Origin: a virus
DNA length: 37,292 nucleotides
IMG/VR virus record: IMGVR_UViG_3300043449_002497
Location: 1 to 37,292 of that record
Reading direction: 5' to 3' (one strand)
The notes under the pieces are model-generated. The model was given only the letters and a program-made list of their open reading frames with translations, was not told the origin of the DNA and searched no databases. Shown here one piece after another: positions 6,442-16,195 of the stretch; the first letter of the stretch is position 1; each line of letters opens with the position of its first letter. A program made the translations under genes and the position numbers.

Positions 6442-8604
6442 TTATCGTCTAAGTCTTTTTAAAAGTTTTGCCAATTCAACACCGCTCTTAACGCCACCCT
6501 GAATCTTAGCCCCAGATTCAGCTTCTTCAAGGGTAGAGGGTTCGTTTAATTCATCAAAAACAGAGTGTTCGCTTGGCTCAGAAAAGCCAGCAAGTTCCTT
6601 AATTTTTTGCTCAGGGAAAGAAACCGCTGGAATAAAAGCAGCGCCTTCGCCAGCCGCGAGTCCTGTTTTTGTAATAGCACGAGCGGCAGGAGCACCAACT
6701 GCGCCACTAAGTTTTTTTAAAGCACCAGCTTTATATAACGCTTCTCCAGCTTTAGCCGTACCTTTTCCTATTAACCCTGCTATTTTTGCAGCAGGTCCAA
6801 CAGGAGAAAATGCGCCAGCCAACGACCCGCTAATATCTGCAATTGGGTGTTCTTTTTGCATTCGCTTACGATATTCAACATCGCTTTCGTATTCTTTTTT
6901 AAATCTTTCTGGACTCGTTGCCTTTTTAACAAAGTCCAAGGCATCTTCCGCATCAAACCCGGCCGAAATAAGAGAACCAACTGCCGCACTTAATCCGGAA
7001 ACAACAGGCTCCGATGTTCCAAGGAAAGCGGAACTAACACCGGATCTAGCCGCAGTACCGTATGTTTCTAACGCGTTTAATAAATTAGATTTTCTTTGTT
7101 CTTCAGCGGCAGCTTTTCTTACTGTATTAGAGGTTGAGCTGGAGCTGTGTTCTGGATTAGATTGAGAAACAGTTGGCCCCTCGTCTGCATGAGCTGACGG
7201 GGAATTAGCAAGCATTCCTGCGCCAATTGCCGCGCCACCGATTGCGGCCGCTTTTTTATCCAAAGAAGATGCAGTGTCGCTATACTCGCGATCAAGCTGA
7301 ATCATTCTTTTTAGTTGATCCGCCTCTTTTATCGGAAGAATTCCTTTTTCAACAATTTCTCTAGCCTTTTCTAACTCATAATTTTTTGGGTAAGAAACAT
7401 GGTGGTTCAAGGAAAAAGAACTAAACAATTCTTCTGGAGACAAAAGACCCAATTGTTTATTATCCCCAACAAGTCGAGTACGCCCGTATGGATTTTCAAC
7501 CAATTGTTTAACATGTCGTATTAAAATTGGAGAACTGTCGTTTTTTATTCCAAGTTCTGCCATCAATTTGTTGATTTCATCGTAGTTTTTTGGTTTATTA
7601 GAAAGAAGAGAACGTAAGTTTTTATATGCCTGAAAATCCGTTTTTGCGTATGGAAAATAGGTTGCTGTTGGAAAAAAAATATCGTCTCTAAGATGCTGGG
7701 CTTCGTGACCAAGTAAAGCAGCAAGGCTAGTTTTTTCTACCTTCTCAGGATTATACGAAATTTTTGATTTTAACGGGTTCTGTTTTCCTATTTTTAGTGG
7801 ATCACCAAAATACGCACCAAACGTATTTTTTTCGAGATCGTATCTTTCTTTAGGATTAGTAAATCCCTTGGCTAAAGTTAAAAGATCCCCCTCTATTGGT
7901 ATGTTTTTTGTCTCTGGGTAAATTTGACGAATTGCCTCTATTGTTTTTTCTTCGGGAAGACCAGTTCGATCTAAAATAAGATGGTTTAAAATTTCTTGAG
8001 ACGCGAGTTGTGATTTTTCTGACGGAACCCAACCATCAGCGTCTTTTCTTAAAGACCGAAGAAACTGATTAAAATCAACCCCTCCGGGAGAAAAAATGTT
8101 TTTAGACTTGTTTAATGCCTGTTCTATGGTTTTTCTTGGAATTTGAGGAGCGGCCTCTGATTCGTTTGGGTTTAAAGTAGCAGCTAACGCACCAATTCCA
8201 ACCGTCGCTTTTAATTTGGATAAATCAATATCTCTAGCGCCTTCGGCTTTATCTTGTTGAAACCGCTCCAGAGCGGCACGCCTAAGCTCTTCGGTTGTTG
8301 GTCCACCTTCTGCCCAATTTTTATACCCGCTAAACTCACGGCCTTGTTGAGATTTAGCAATGGCTTCTTCAAGCTCATCGGCTTTAAGTTCTTTACGTCT
8401 TTGTATAGCAATTTCTTGTTTAGGAGCAACTTCGGTTGCTAAAAATTTTTCAAGCTTTTCTTTGTCAAGAGCAGCTTTAGCTTCGGCTTCTGCTTTTGCA
8501 AGGGCATCCGGGTCAATTGTGGCCGTTTTTTCACCGGAAGCAGAAGGAAGGACTTTTTTGATACCCAGTTTTTCGACTAACTTTGAAAATCTGCGCGGAC
8601 TCAT
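6442..8604 (-). CDS. Large polyvalent internal virion protein with zincin-like HExxH motif
   Basis: The 720-residue protein begins with an Ala/Lys/Glu-rich helical region, then a hydrophobic stretch (residues 133-145). A domain at about 240-420 contains LLGHEAQHLRDD (HEAQH at 300-304), the zinc-binding and catalytic motif of zincin metallopeptidases. It ends with several Gly/Ala-rich, membrane-compatible segments (AAAIGGAAIGAGMLA; PVGPAAKIAGLIG). That mix, next to an ART gene, fits large phage polyvalent proteins thought to be packaged and ejected with DNA. The peptidase activity is inferred from one motif only; a third ligand is not certain. Its ATG overlaps the stop codon of the upstream 41-aa gene. 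Confidence 0.75.
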   Translation of the reverse strand: MSPRRFSKLVEKLGIKKVLPSASGEKTATIDPDALAKAEAEAKAALDKEKLEKFLATEVAPKQEIAIQRRKELKADELEEAIAKSQQGREFSGYKNWAEGGPTTEELRRAALERFQQDKAEGARDIDLSKLKATVGIGALAATLNPNESEAAPQIPRKTIEQALNKSKNIFSPGGVDFNQFLRSLRKDADGWVPSEKSQLASQEILNHLILDRTGLPEEKTIEAIRQIYPETKNIPIEGDLLTLAKGFTNPKERYDLEKNTFGAYFGDPLKIGKQNPLKSKISYNPEKVEKTSLAALLGHEAQHLRDDIFFPTATYFPYAKTDFQAYKNLRSLLSNKPKNYDEINKLMAELGIKNDSSPILIRHVKQLVENPYGRTRLVGDNKQLGLLSPEELFSSFSLNHHVSYPKNYELEKAREIVEKGILPIKEADQLKRMIQLDREYSDTASSLDKKAAAIGGAAIGAGMLANSPSAHADEGPTVSQSNPEHSSSSTSNTVRKAAAEEQRKSNLLNALETYGTAARSGVSSAFLGTSEPVVSGLSAAVGSLISAGFDAEDALDFVKKATSPERFKKEYESDVEYRKRMQKEHPIADISGSLAGAFSPVGPAAKIAGLIGKGTAKAGEALYKAGALKKLSGAVGAPAARAITKTGLAAGEGAAFIPAVSFPEQKIKELAGFSEPSEHSVFDELNEPSTLEEAESGAKIQGGVKSGVELAKLLKRLRR

Positions 8605-8729
8605 TATTTCTTGCCTTTTTTATCCTTACACTTACACGTTTCCTTGACCTTTTTGAAACGTTCTTTAGACCCATATGATTCTTTGTATATAGGCTTAAGA
8701 GTGGTGTATGTGTTAGCGGAGGAGGACAT
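8604..8729 (-). CDS. Small Lys-rich protein, 41 aa
   Basis: An ATG at 8729 directly abuts the TAA of the preceding gene (TAAATG), and its own TAA shares a base with the next ATG (TAATG), a coupled arrangement that strongly supports translation. The product starts MSSSANTYTTLKPIYKES and ends in a basic tail with CKCKDKKGKK. No family is recognised. Charge and location among internal head proteins suggest a DNA-associated or virion peptide; that is inference. Confidence 0.65.
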   Translation of the reverse strand: MSSSANTYTTLKPIYKESYGSKERFKKVKETCKCKDKKGKK

Positions 8730-9275
8730 TTATTCAAGATCTTCGACTGGTTTTAAAGACATTTTTTTTCTTGATGCTTCGATTGCGTTTTTTAATTGTT
8801 TAAATCTTTCTTGGTTATTTTCGCGATTTTCACGCTTTGTTAAAAGCGAATCTAAAACATTAAGCTGATGAAGACTAGGAAGCTCGTCATAATGAGGAAA
8901 ATCTCTCTCCATGTTGCGGGGGGACATAAATCCGCCCTGATTTAACTTTTTTGCAACATCAACTTCAGATGGACCGAGCTGCTCTATTATTTTTCCACGG
9001 TTGTCATAAACAGGCGCCGGAGATTTTGCTTGTTCTATTATGCGATCTCTTTGATATAACAAATCCGCAAGCGGTGCATATGGATTATATTCATCGTAAT
9101 CGCTATCTCCAGCATGAGCGCGCCCCAATAAATCGTTTTGTTTAAGATTTGGATAATAACCAGCCTTTGTTCGATCAGCTAATCGTCGAAGACTGTCAGA
9201 AACATTCTCCTCTTCTCCTTCCCAATAAGGAGGGTTTTGTAAAAGAGGATTTTTAGGTTTTTTGTCTTTAGGCAT
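8730..9275 (-). CDS. Hypothetical protein, 181 aa
   Basis: A hydrophilic, Pro/Asn-rich protein beginning MPKDKKPKNPLLQNPPYWEGEEE, with internal DEYNPYAPLADLLYQRDRI and a helical C terminus. It has no membrane segment or recognised motif. It lies between the Dps-like gene and the 41-aa gene with almost no spacing, so it belongs to the same late operon. The lack of predicted enzyme motifs and the operon position make a minor virion component most likely. Confidence 0.7.
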   Translation of the reverse strand: MPKDKKPKNPLLQNPPYWEGEEENVSDSLRRLADRTKAGYYPNLKQNDLLGRAHAGDSDYDEYNPYAPLADLLYQRDRIIEQAKSPAPVYDNRGKIIEQLGPSEVDVAKKLNQGGFMSPRNMERDFPHYDELPSLHQLNVLDSLLTKRENRENNQERFKQLKNAIEASRKKMSLKPVEDLE

Positions 9276-9277
9276 AA

Positions 9278-9694
9278 TTATTTAATCCTTTGCTTAATCT
9301 TATACTGACGAACTTCAGAAAAATCACACAGATTTCCAAGTAGCTGCTCGGTTCCCGGAGAAACACCGGCAGCAATCGTCATCGAAATCTTTTTACAAAG
9401 CTCTTGTTCCATCATAAGCTGGAATTGATAAAACACTTTGTTTTCTTTGACACCCGTCGAAGGTGCCATCTTAAGTTTCTCACCAACTTCAAGAAGAAGT
9501 GTCTGCGGTTTGAGCGCTTCTTCGCCCATGAGCCCAATAATACGCTCAGCAACAGAGTCGTAAGCATCTGAAAGTGCCTCGTATGTTTCGCCAAAAAATG
9601 CGTGATCACTATGAAATGGAGCACGCGCCACTAGATTATGTGCGTTGTGTGCAAACAAATGCATCGCACGAAGATGCACTAAAATGTCTCTCAT
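9278..9694 (-). CDS. Dps/ferritin-like protein
   Basis: The 138-residue protein resembles the N-terminal half of Dps: LRAMHLFAHNAHNLVA, then FHSDHAFFGETYEALSDAYDSVAER. Spacing reproduces the Dps ferroxidase ligands: H19, H31, D46 and E50 fall at the relative positions of E. coli H51, H63, D78 and E82. The position of D67 is Gly35, with Glu36 next to it. Dps proteins bind iron, remove peroxide and can coat DNA. Whether this one keeps ferroxidase activity is uncertain because of that change and a divergent C-terminal half. It overlaps the transglycosylase-like gene by one base, within a late virion operon. Confidence 0.75.
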   Translation of the reverse strand: MRDILVHLRAMHLFAHNAHNLVARAPFHSDHAFFGETYEALSDAYDSVAERIIGLMGEEALKPQTLLLEVGEKLKMAPSTGVKENKVFYQFQLMMEQELCKKISMTIAAGVSPGTEQLLGNLCDFSEVRQYKIKQRIK

Positions 9695-10176
9695 TATTCT
9701 TCTCCCATGTCGCCATTATCAGCGAGCATTGTTTTCTTTCCAGAAAGCATCTTTTTAAGCTTACGGAATTTATCAACGTAATTAGATGCTTCAAGAGAAT
9801 CGTCGTCAATAGACGAGGCTTTCTTGTTATGTCCCATGTTCCACATGTATGCAGCTTTATCTTCGTCACCACCGGAACGACGAAGAACGTGTTCTGCAAT
9901 ATCACCAGCTAAATTTTGCTCAACCCGATCTTGTTGAGCTAGAAATTCTTTCAATTCTTTTGGATTCAATTGAGCCATAATCGCTTCATCTGGACCAAAC
10001 TGTCCACGCATTTTGCGACGATTAACAAACTCTTCAGCCGTTTTAGGCATAATGCCGTACTCGCCCATTGCAGCCTGACCTTTGTGAAGCCCAGACGCCA
10101 TTGTGCGGTGATCAACGTTTTTACCACCTGAAGATTCGATTTGACGAATCAACTCAAGGAATTTTTCTTTATCCAT
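9694..10176 (-). CDS. Lytic transglycosylase/lysozyme-like protein
   Basis: The 160-residue protein begins LELIRQIESSGGKN, where Glu14 matches the catalytic Glu of soluble lytic transglycosylases (E-S-x-G). This is followed by AAMGEYGIMPKTAEEF, the G-x-x-G-I/x-P-x-T-A motif, and AYMWNMGHNKK, the counterpart of the A-x-N-x-G segment. The C terminus is charged and extended. In phages such small domains usually open peptidoglycan during DNA entry or particle exit. Its location with internal proteins rather than with the endolysin suggests a virion-borne role. Activity is inferred from motifs. Confidence 0.78.
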   Translation of the reverse strand: MDKEKFLELIRQIESSGGKNVDHRTMASGLHKGQAAMGEYGIMPKTAEEFVNRRKMRGQFGPDEAIMAQLNPKELKEFLAQQDRVEQNLAGDIAEHVLRRSGGDEDKAAYMWNMGHNKKASSIDDDSLEASNYVDKFRKLKKMLSGKKTMLADNGDMGEE

Positions 10177-10177
10177 A

Positions 10178-10423
10178 TTAAGACTTTTTCATAGCTTTCT
10201 TTAATCGAGAAAATCGCACCTTGCTGGTTTTGTGTCCTGTTTTCTGTTTATCAGCAACGGCTCTTTTCTTTTGCGATTCTGAAAGCTCACCCCATGTTTT
10301 AGGTGTTTCGGAAGAAACTTTTTTAGATGGACGACACTTTGGAACACCTTTTGTTGTTCCTGCGCCACATTCGTCGCCCTTTTGGTTGGTCCACTTTTCA
10401 GCAAACCAGCGTTTTAAGCTCAC
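10178..10423 (-). CDS. Small basic protein, 81 aa
   Basis: A Lys/Arg-rich protein starting MSLKRWFAEKWTNQKGDECG, with KCRPSKKV and TPKTWGELSESQKKRA. The combination of a K-R-W-F-x-E-K-W start and a C-R-P-S-K segment is seen in small phage and algal-virus proteins, generally without known function. The start is GTG at 10423, supported by GGAGG 9 bases upstream and a 4-base overlap with the preceding stop. It is one of three consecutive basic proteins, plausibly DNA-binding virion parts. Confidence 0.75.
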   Translation of the reverse strand: MSLKRWFAEKWTNQKGDECGAGTTKGVPKCRPSKKVSSETPKTWGELSESQKKRAVADKQKTGHKTSKVRFSRLKKAMKKS

Positions 10424-10608
10424 GAGCGGTAGCCTCCGCCACGAGCTTTATAAGTTTTTACTACCCAAGCCGAAGCATAAGCAGATGGCCATCTATCAAA
10501 CTTTTGCTTTGCTTCTGATTTAACACGAGAATACAATTCGGGATTTGTGGGTTTTGCTCCCTCCGTCTTTCGCATTGCTTTTCGTGTTTTAGAAAACCGT
10601 TCAGCCAT
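10420..10608 (-). CDS. Small basic protein, 62 aa (resembles DUF5872-like proteins)
   Basis: The sequence is basic and ends with FDRWPSAYASAWVVKTYKARGGGY, a pattern (W/Y-P-S-A-Y-A-x-x-W-x-V-x-x-Y-K-x-x-G-G-x-Y) that I recognise from small proteins of large viruses and phages annotated as DUF5872-like; the match is from memory. It begins 4 bases after the 84-aa gene and overlaps the next gene by 4 bases. Function is unknown. Confidence 0.75.
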   Translation of the reverse strand: MAERFSKTRKAMRKTEGAKPTNPELYSRVKSEAKQKFDRWPSAYASAWVVKTYKARGGGYRS

Positions 10609-10611
10609 AAA

Positions 10612-10866
10612 TTAGCGCCGGGATTTATTTCCGATGCATTTCCATTTACGGCGAGAAAGATTATTAGGCGAATTGGGATCGCTTCTCCAATCGCCCTTAA
10701 TCTTATTAGATCTAGCACAGTATGCGTCCGCTTTAGAGGTCGAAGGACGAATTCTGTCCCCGCCATCAGACGCTTTTCCGGCCTGTCCATACGACACTTT
10801 ACGCGTACGACCGCTTAATGTTTTAACAACCTTAACAAAACGTTTGCCCTTGGCAGGAGTAGCCAT
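10612..10866 (-). CDS. Small basic protein, 84 aa
   Basis: The protein is very basic, with GRTRKVSYGQAGKASDGGDRIRP followed by ADAYCARSNKIKGDWR and DPNSPNNLSRRKWKC. The SPNNLSRRKWKC-type ending occurs in uncharacterised small proteins of other phages and large viruses (DUF6321-like by memory). The ATG lies directly downstream of a TTAACAACTATA element with only AAC between, so an mRNA begun there would have almost no leader and no Shine-Dalgarno site. Confidence 0.75.
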   Translation of the reverse strand: MATPAKGKRFVKVVKTLSGRTRKVSYGQAGKASDGGDRIRPSTSKADAYCARSNKIKGDWRSDPNSPNNLSRRKWKCIGNKSRR

Positions 10867-10867
10867 G

Positions 10868-10881
10868 TTTATAGTTGTTAA
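10868..10881 (-). promoter_or_regulatory. Putative late promoter element abutting a start codon
   Basis: The minus strand reads TTAACAACTATAAACATGG, in which the ATG is the start of the 84-aa basic protein. The element overlaps the 3' end of the upstream membrane-protein gene region and would restart transcription for the basic-protein/Dps cluster. Confidence 0.6.
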
Positions 10882-10882
10882 T

Positions 10883-11086
10883 TTACATTAACCGTTGTAT
10901 TTTATTCAGTAATTTTACAAATAATACATCTGCAACGGGCTTATTTAATACGTAAACAAGCCCGCCACAAAGCAAAATGTTAAGAAATATTGACAGTCTT
11001 AAGTATCGCTTATACTTAACGGATAGCGGAGTATGCGTTTTTTTAAGCGACGGCTTATTAGGATCTTTAAGAATTACCCGAGCCAT
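10883..11086 (-). CDS. Small single-span membrane protein, 67 aa
   Basis: A basic N-terminal segment (VILKDPNKPSLKKT, YKRYLRL) precedes one transmembrane helix (SIFLNILLCGGLVYVL, about residues 32-48) and a short amphipathic tail. It overlaps the end of the coiled-coil gene by 20 bases. A holin-like or spanin-like role is possible but unsupported; the single helix and strongly basic N terminus do not decide it. Confidence 0.7.
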   Translation of the reverse strand: MARVILKDPNKPSLKKTHTPLSVKYKRYLRLSIFLNILLCGGLVYVLNKPVADVLFVKLLNKIQRLM

Positions 11087-11738
11087 CGGAATTTGCCTTA
11101 TGTTCTAACTGTTTGGCTTGTTCGGCTTGCATTTGCTCAAGCTTTAGCAACTGATCGTTTGTTAGGAAGGAAATGCCGTCATGCCCGCGAACGGCTGTAA
11201 GGCCGATCTTCTGAAGCGACTGAAGGGTACCCCTATCGATTGAGCCATTGCCCGTCAGATTGGCGCGTGCGTCGTCTAATAAGCGCATTTCCCAGTACTT
11301 CTGCTCTGCTCTTTCAAAGTTATCGCGATTAACCTCGCCAACAGCGGCTTGAACTTCACGTAAAAGATTGTCATAAGTCTGAACTTCGGCAACGGTATCA
11401 TTTACAAGCTTCATGCTTGCGGCGTGATCCATTTGCTTTTCAATCAAATCGATCTCAAGACGTTTACGTTCGCGTCCTTCAGCCTTATTAATCTTTTCTT
11501 CAAGCTCTTCAAGATCAAGCTCAATACGTTGACGATTAAGCTTATACTTCTCAAGTGACGTAATCTTCTCGTTCATCTGGAGAAGAATCATGCGAAGCTG
11601 GCGTTCAGGGGTATATTCACGAAGAAAGTGTTGAATCTGGAAGCTAGTGTTACCAAAGGGAATATCCCACATCATCTTTTTAATTTCTTCAACACGGTCA
11701 TTAGAAAGAACGGATGGTAGATTTGTATTATCAGACAT
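11067..11738 (-). CDS. Coiled-coil protein, 223 aa
   Basis: Residues 45-135 form a long predicted coiled coil rich in Glu, Lys and Leu (LDLEELEEKINKAEGRERKR; IEKQMDHAASMKLVNDTVAEV). The N terminus contains EEIKKMMWDIPFGNTSFQI, which looks like a conserved, possibly binding, segment. The product is called a 'coil containing protein' in many phages and has no known role. It is the first gene after the fibre-operon terminator at 11752-11787, and thus may start a transcript, although I see no TTAACAACTATA copy upstream. Confidence 0.75.
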   Translation of the reverse strand: MSDNTNLPSVLSNDRVEEIKKMMWDIPFGNTSFQIQHFLREYTPERQLRMILLQMNEKITSLEKYKLNRQRIELDLEELEEKINKAEGRERKRLEIDLIEKQMDHAASMKLVNDTVAEVQTYDNLLREVQAAVGEVNRDNFERAEQKYWEMRLLDDARANLTGNGSIDRGTLQSLQKIGLTAVRGHDGISFLTNDQLLKLEQMQAEQAKQLEHKANSDGSGNS

Positions 11739-11751
11739 ATTTACTCCTATA

Positions 11752-11787
11752 AAATAAAAAAGGGCAAGAGATTGCTCTCCTGCCCTT
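11752..11787 (-). terminator. Intrinsic terminator after the second fibre gene
   Basis: On the minus strand AAGGGCAGGAGA pairs with TCTCTTGCCCTT around a GCAA loop, followed by TTTTATTTTAT. It lies about 30 bases past the stop codon at 11819. Confidence 0.85.
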
Positions 11788-11818
11788 AATTATGACACTA
11801 TTTTTGTCTTATGTCAAA

Positions 11819-13570
11819 TTAGCCTTCGAATCCTGCGGCAAACGCCCTATTTTGAGAAAGCAGTTCGCTATGAAGAGTGTACGCATCCGTTGACATAAGG
11901 ATTCTTTTAATTTGTCTTTGTCCGGCTGTGGAAACGCCGGCTGTAGTTGTGTTTTGTCCGCCACAAAAGTAACCACAAGTATTTCCTTGTGTTGCAGAAG
12001 CACCCTGTCCTGCACCAGTGAGAGCCGCCACAAGCGTACTCCACACATCTGTTGATTTTAGCATTTTATAACAACGAACGGTTCCGCTTGAAGTCGCGCT
12101 TGTTGTTTTCTGCACATATCCAGCATCACTACCATCAACAGCTTCACCCCACCCACCACCGTCGTTTGATGAATAAGAAGCGGTTGTGCTTGCTGCAGAA
12201 GCGGTTTCTGTTGCAAAAGCTAGCTTATATCCAGAGGTGAGTGCCCCAGTAAGACCCCAAGTATAACCAATGGAAGCTGTAGACATACCGATGTTATATC
12301 CAACCGGGGTTCCAATTCCCGATGCAAGTGTTACAGTCGAAAACGCATCGGTTGAAAATGCCATTTTTGCAAACGTGGTGGTCGCGCTGTGTTTATATGC
12401 ATTGTCTGCAGATTGAACAATAGAACGACGATTTGCTCCATACCAAAGAGAGGTATTAATCGGACGAATTGTTGTAACTTGTCCAGAATCGGTTGCAAAC
12501 GCCATCTTTGTGACACACATGTTGTTATTACCATTTACAGTCGGTAAAGCCGAGTATAATTGATAATCACAATATCCATGTGTTGAAGATTGTGTACCCT
12601 GTCCATTTGATGTATGCGAACCGGATTGCTGCGAAGCATATCCACCGGTTGTGTTAAATCTTGAAGAAAACTGACTTTGAACAGTGGTGATAATTGTGTC
12701 CACGTTAAAATCAATTTTTTGAATTGAAGTAACAGCGGCTGTTAGTCCTCCGCCCGTTACACCCCCAGCAATATATCCTTTTTTTGACTCAAGCGCCACA
12801 ACTGGCTCAATAAAATAATTACTTGCGGTGGGATAAAACGTTTTTTTAACATATCCAATGTAGTTGGTTCCATCGTAATAAAACGCTAACAACATTGTTA
12901 AATAATTATTAAAAGAACTCGGCGGCGCACCCGCGCTCCAAACAATCTCGCTAGGCCAATAAACATTTATTGACCCGTTATTTTGAATTAGCTTTAAAAA
13001 ATAAACACTACCGGAAACAGGATTAGCAAAAGAAACAGTACAAGCGGTATTTATTGTTAAACTTTGAGAAAGTCCATTAGACCAATCAATTGTTTTAAGT
13101 GATCCACTATTTCCATTATCGTATTCGCTATTTACCCCGGCAACATATGGAATGCCAATGTTAACAGATGACGGAGTTGAAATATTAGCCTTGCTTTCAA
13201 GCGCAGCAATACGAGCTTCAGTTGTTGCGTCTAACGCAGCGCTGCCGGCTGCTCCCTGCGGACCTTGGTCGCCAGTAAGTCCCTTTGGACCTTGCGGGCC
13301 AGCATCGCCAGTGTCACCTTTAACGCCCTGAATGCCTTGCGCTCCAGTGTCTCCAGTTGCACCTTTTTCGCCTTGTGGACCAGCGTCGCCAGTGTCGCCT
13401 TTTACTTGGTCAGCATCGACGTGTTCAATCCACTCGGAGACGGTTTTAAATAGCCAATTCATTTGAGCAGCTGACGGTTTTTCGCCGGCGGCCCATCCTT
13501 GTGACTTCTTAGTAGACGAAGGCTCTACGCCTGTAGAACTCCATCCCGGTTTATTAGTTGGTTTAGACAT
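11819..13570 (-). CDS. Collagen-like tail fibre / receptor-binding protein, paralogue 2
   Basis: The 583-residue protein has a conserved N-terminal anchor ([29 protein letters not shown]; residues 1-55). A Gly-x-y collagen-like shaft follows (about residues 58-112, GDTGDAGPQG units), then a beta-rich region, and then a distal domain of recurring blades with F/STD-x-TT and GY-x-GG motifs resembling a beta-propeller. It ends in GFEG. This is typical of host-range fibres. It lies 9 bases downstream of a close paralogue with the same ends but divergent distal blades. The pair probably forms separate or mixed fibres. Confidence 0.85.
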   Translation of the reverse strand: MSKPTNKPGWSSTGVEPSSTKKSQGWAAGEKPSAAQMNWLFKTVSEWIEHVDADQVKGDTGDAGPQGEKGATGDTGAQGIQGVKGDTGDAGPQGPKGLTGDQGPQGAAGSAALDATTEARIAALESKANISTPSSVNIGIPYVAGVNSEYDNGNSGSLKTIDWSNGLSQSLTINTACTVSFANPVSGSVYFLKLIQNNGSINVYWPSEIVWSAGAPPSSFNNYLTMLLAFYYDGTNYIGYVKKTFYPTASNYFIEPVVALESKKGYIAGGVTGGGLTAAVTSIQKIDFNVDTIITTVQSQFSSRFNTTGGYASQQSGSHTSNGQGTQSSTHGYCDYQLYSALPTVNGNNNMCVTKMAFATDSGQVTTIRPINTSLWYGANRRSIVQSADNAYKHSATTTFAKMAFSTDAFSTVTLASGIGTPVGYNIGMSTASIGYTWGLTGALTSGYKLAFATETASAASTTASYSSNDGGGWGEAVDGSDAGYVQKTTSATSSGTVRCYKMLKSTDVWSTLVAALTGAGQGASATQGNTCGYFCGGQNTTTAGVSTAGQRQIKRILMSTDAYTLHSELLSQNRAFAAGFEG

Positions 13571-13579
13571 ATAAACCTC

Positions 13580-15322
<1,743 letters not shown>

Positions 15323-15336
15323 ATATTATCCTTTTA

Positions 15337-15759
15337 TTAGCTAAAAAAAGCTCCAACGTCAAATCCACCAAGATTTGCGTCGTTAGTTCCATCAAAAGCG
15401 AAGTAAATTTCTTCAGAAGGAGATGAATTAAATGTAATTGTTTGTTCAGAAAGAGAAACGACTGAAGGAGAAACAACATGTGTTCCACCATCATAGTCCA
15501 CTAAAATAATTTGTTCAAGATTAAAAACGTCGTTTGCTTTTTCAGAAAAACCAACCGCATCAGAAGGGGCTGAATCCGAAACCATGAATTGGATTCGTTT
15601 GCGTTGATGACCGTCTTCGCTTCTGTAAACAAAAATAATCTTTTCAACGTTTGCTTCTACTGAAAAATATTCATCTGAAACAACCGCAAAAAGAGCGGTT
15701 TTGTCTAGTGTAAAGGTCAAATCTTGACCTTTTACAAGACTGTTAGGAAATGTAATCAT
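15337..15759 (-). CDS. Small beta-rich structural protein, 140 aa (paralogue of next upstream gene)
   Basis: The N terminus FPNSLVKGQDLTFTLDKTALFAV and the middle part (ANVEKIIFVYRSEDGHQRKRI, LEQIILVDYDGG) parallel the 115-aa protein encoded just upstream, indicating an ancient tandem duplication. A C-terminal extension of about 35 residues is unique to this copy. Both lie between the giant coiled-coil fibre and the collagen fibres, which suggests connector or fibre-tip roles, though nothing in the sequence proves it. Confidence 0.72.
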   Translation of the reverse strand: MITFPNSLVKGQDLTFTLDKTALFAVVSDEYFSVEANVEKIIFVYRSEDGHQRKRIQFMVSDSAPSDAVGFSEKANDVFNLEQIILVDYDGGTHVVSPSVVSLSEQTITFNSSPSEEIYFAFDGTNDANLGGFDVGAFFS

Positions 15760-15770
15760 ATAATTTCCTT

Positions 15771-16118
15771 TTAGATGATTGTAATATCAAAGCCGTTTGG
15801 TAGGTCGGCTCTTTCAATAACAAGATTTCCTTCATCAAAGTCTTCAAGAACAATACGATCTAGCAAAAAGCTAGAACGAGCATGGCTGCTTACTTGAAAA
15901 ACAGCAGTCGGCGATGCTTCTGCCATGTCAAAAATGAGGTATTCACGTTGATTGCCCGGATCGGAGTTGTACTCGACGATCGCACGCTTAACGTTTGCGG
16001 AATCTGAAAAATAAGAGTTAGACGATACAGCGCTAAGAGCAAAAAGAGCGCTTTTATCAAGAGTAACCGACTGAGCTGCGCCTTTAGCAACAGAAGCCGG
16101 AACAGTAAGTAATGGCAT
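15771..16118 (-). CDS. Small beta-rich structural protein, 115 aa
   Basis: The start is set at the ATG at 16118 because AAAAGGA precedes it; an open frame extends upstream to 16166 but runs through a stem-loop and lacks a ribosome site. The sequence (VAKGAAQSVTLDKSALFAL, SANVKRAIVEYNSDPGNQRE, LLDRIVLEDFDEGN) matches the layout of its 140-aa downstream neighbour. The function is unknown; the context is tail fibres. Confidence 0.72.
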   Translation of the reverse strand: MPLLTVPASVAKGAAQSVTLDKSALFALSAVSSNSYFSDSANVKRAIVEYNSDPGNQREYLIFDMAEASPTAVFQVSSHARSSFLLDRIVLEDFDEGNLVIERADLPNGFDITII

Positions 16119-16136
16119 ATAAATCCTTTTTAATAG

Positions 16137-16173
16137 AAGGGGTGCATCTGTTATATAAACAGACACACCCCTT
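16137..16173 (-). terminator. Stem-loop between fibre genes, possible terminator or processing site
   Basis: On the minus strand AAGGGGTGTGTCTGTT pairs with AACAGATGCACCCCTT around TATA, with two mismatches. It lies just past the giant fibre gene. The following CTATTAAAAAGG has no U-tract, so termination would be weak; RNA processing or stabilisation is an alternative. Confidence 0.5.
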
Positions 16174-16195
16174 ACATTTTAGCTAGTTAGCTAGA

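Noticed and set aside
15771-16166. Longer start of the 115-aa gene at 16166
   Set aside because: The extra codons run through the stem-loop after the giant fibre gene; AAAAGGA before the ATG at 16118 is the better start.
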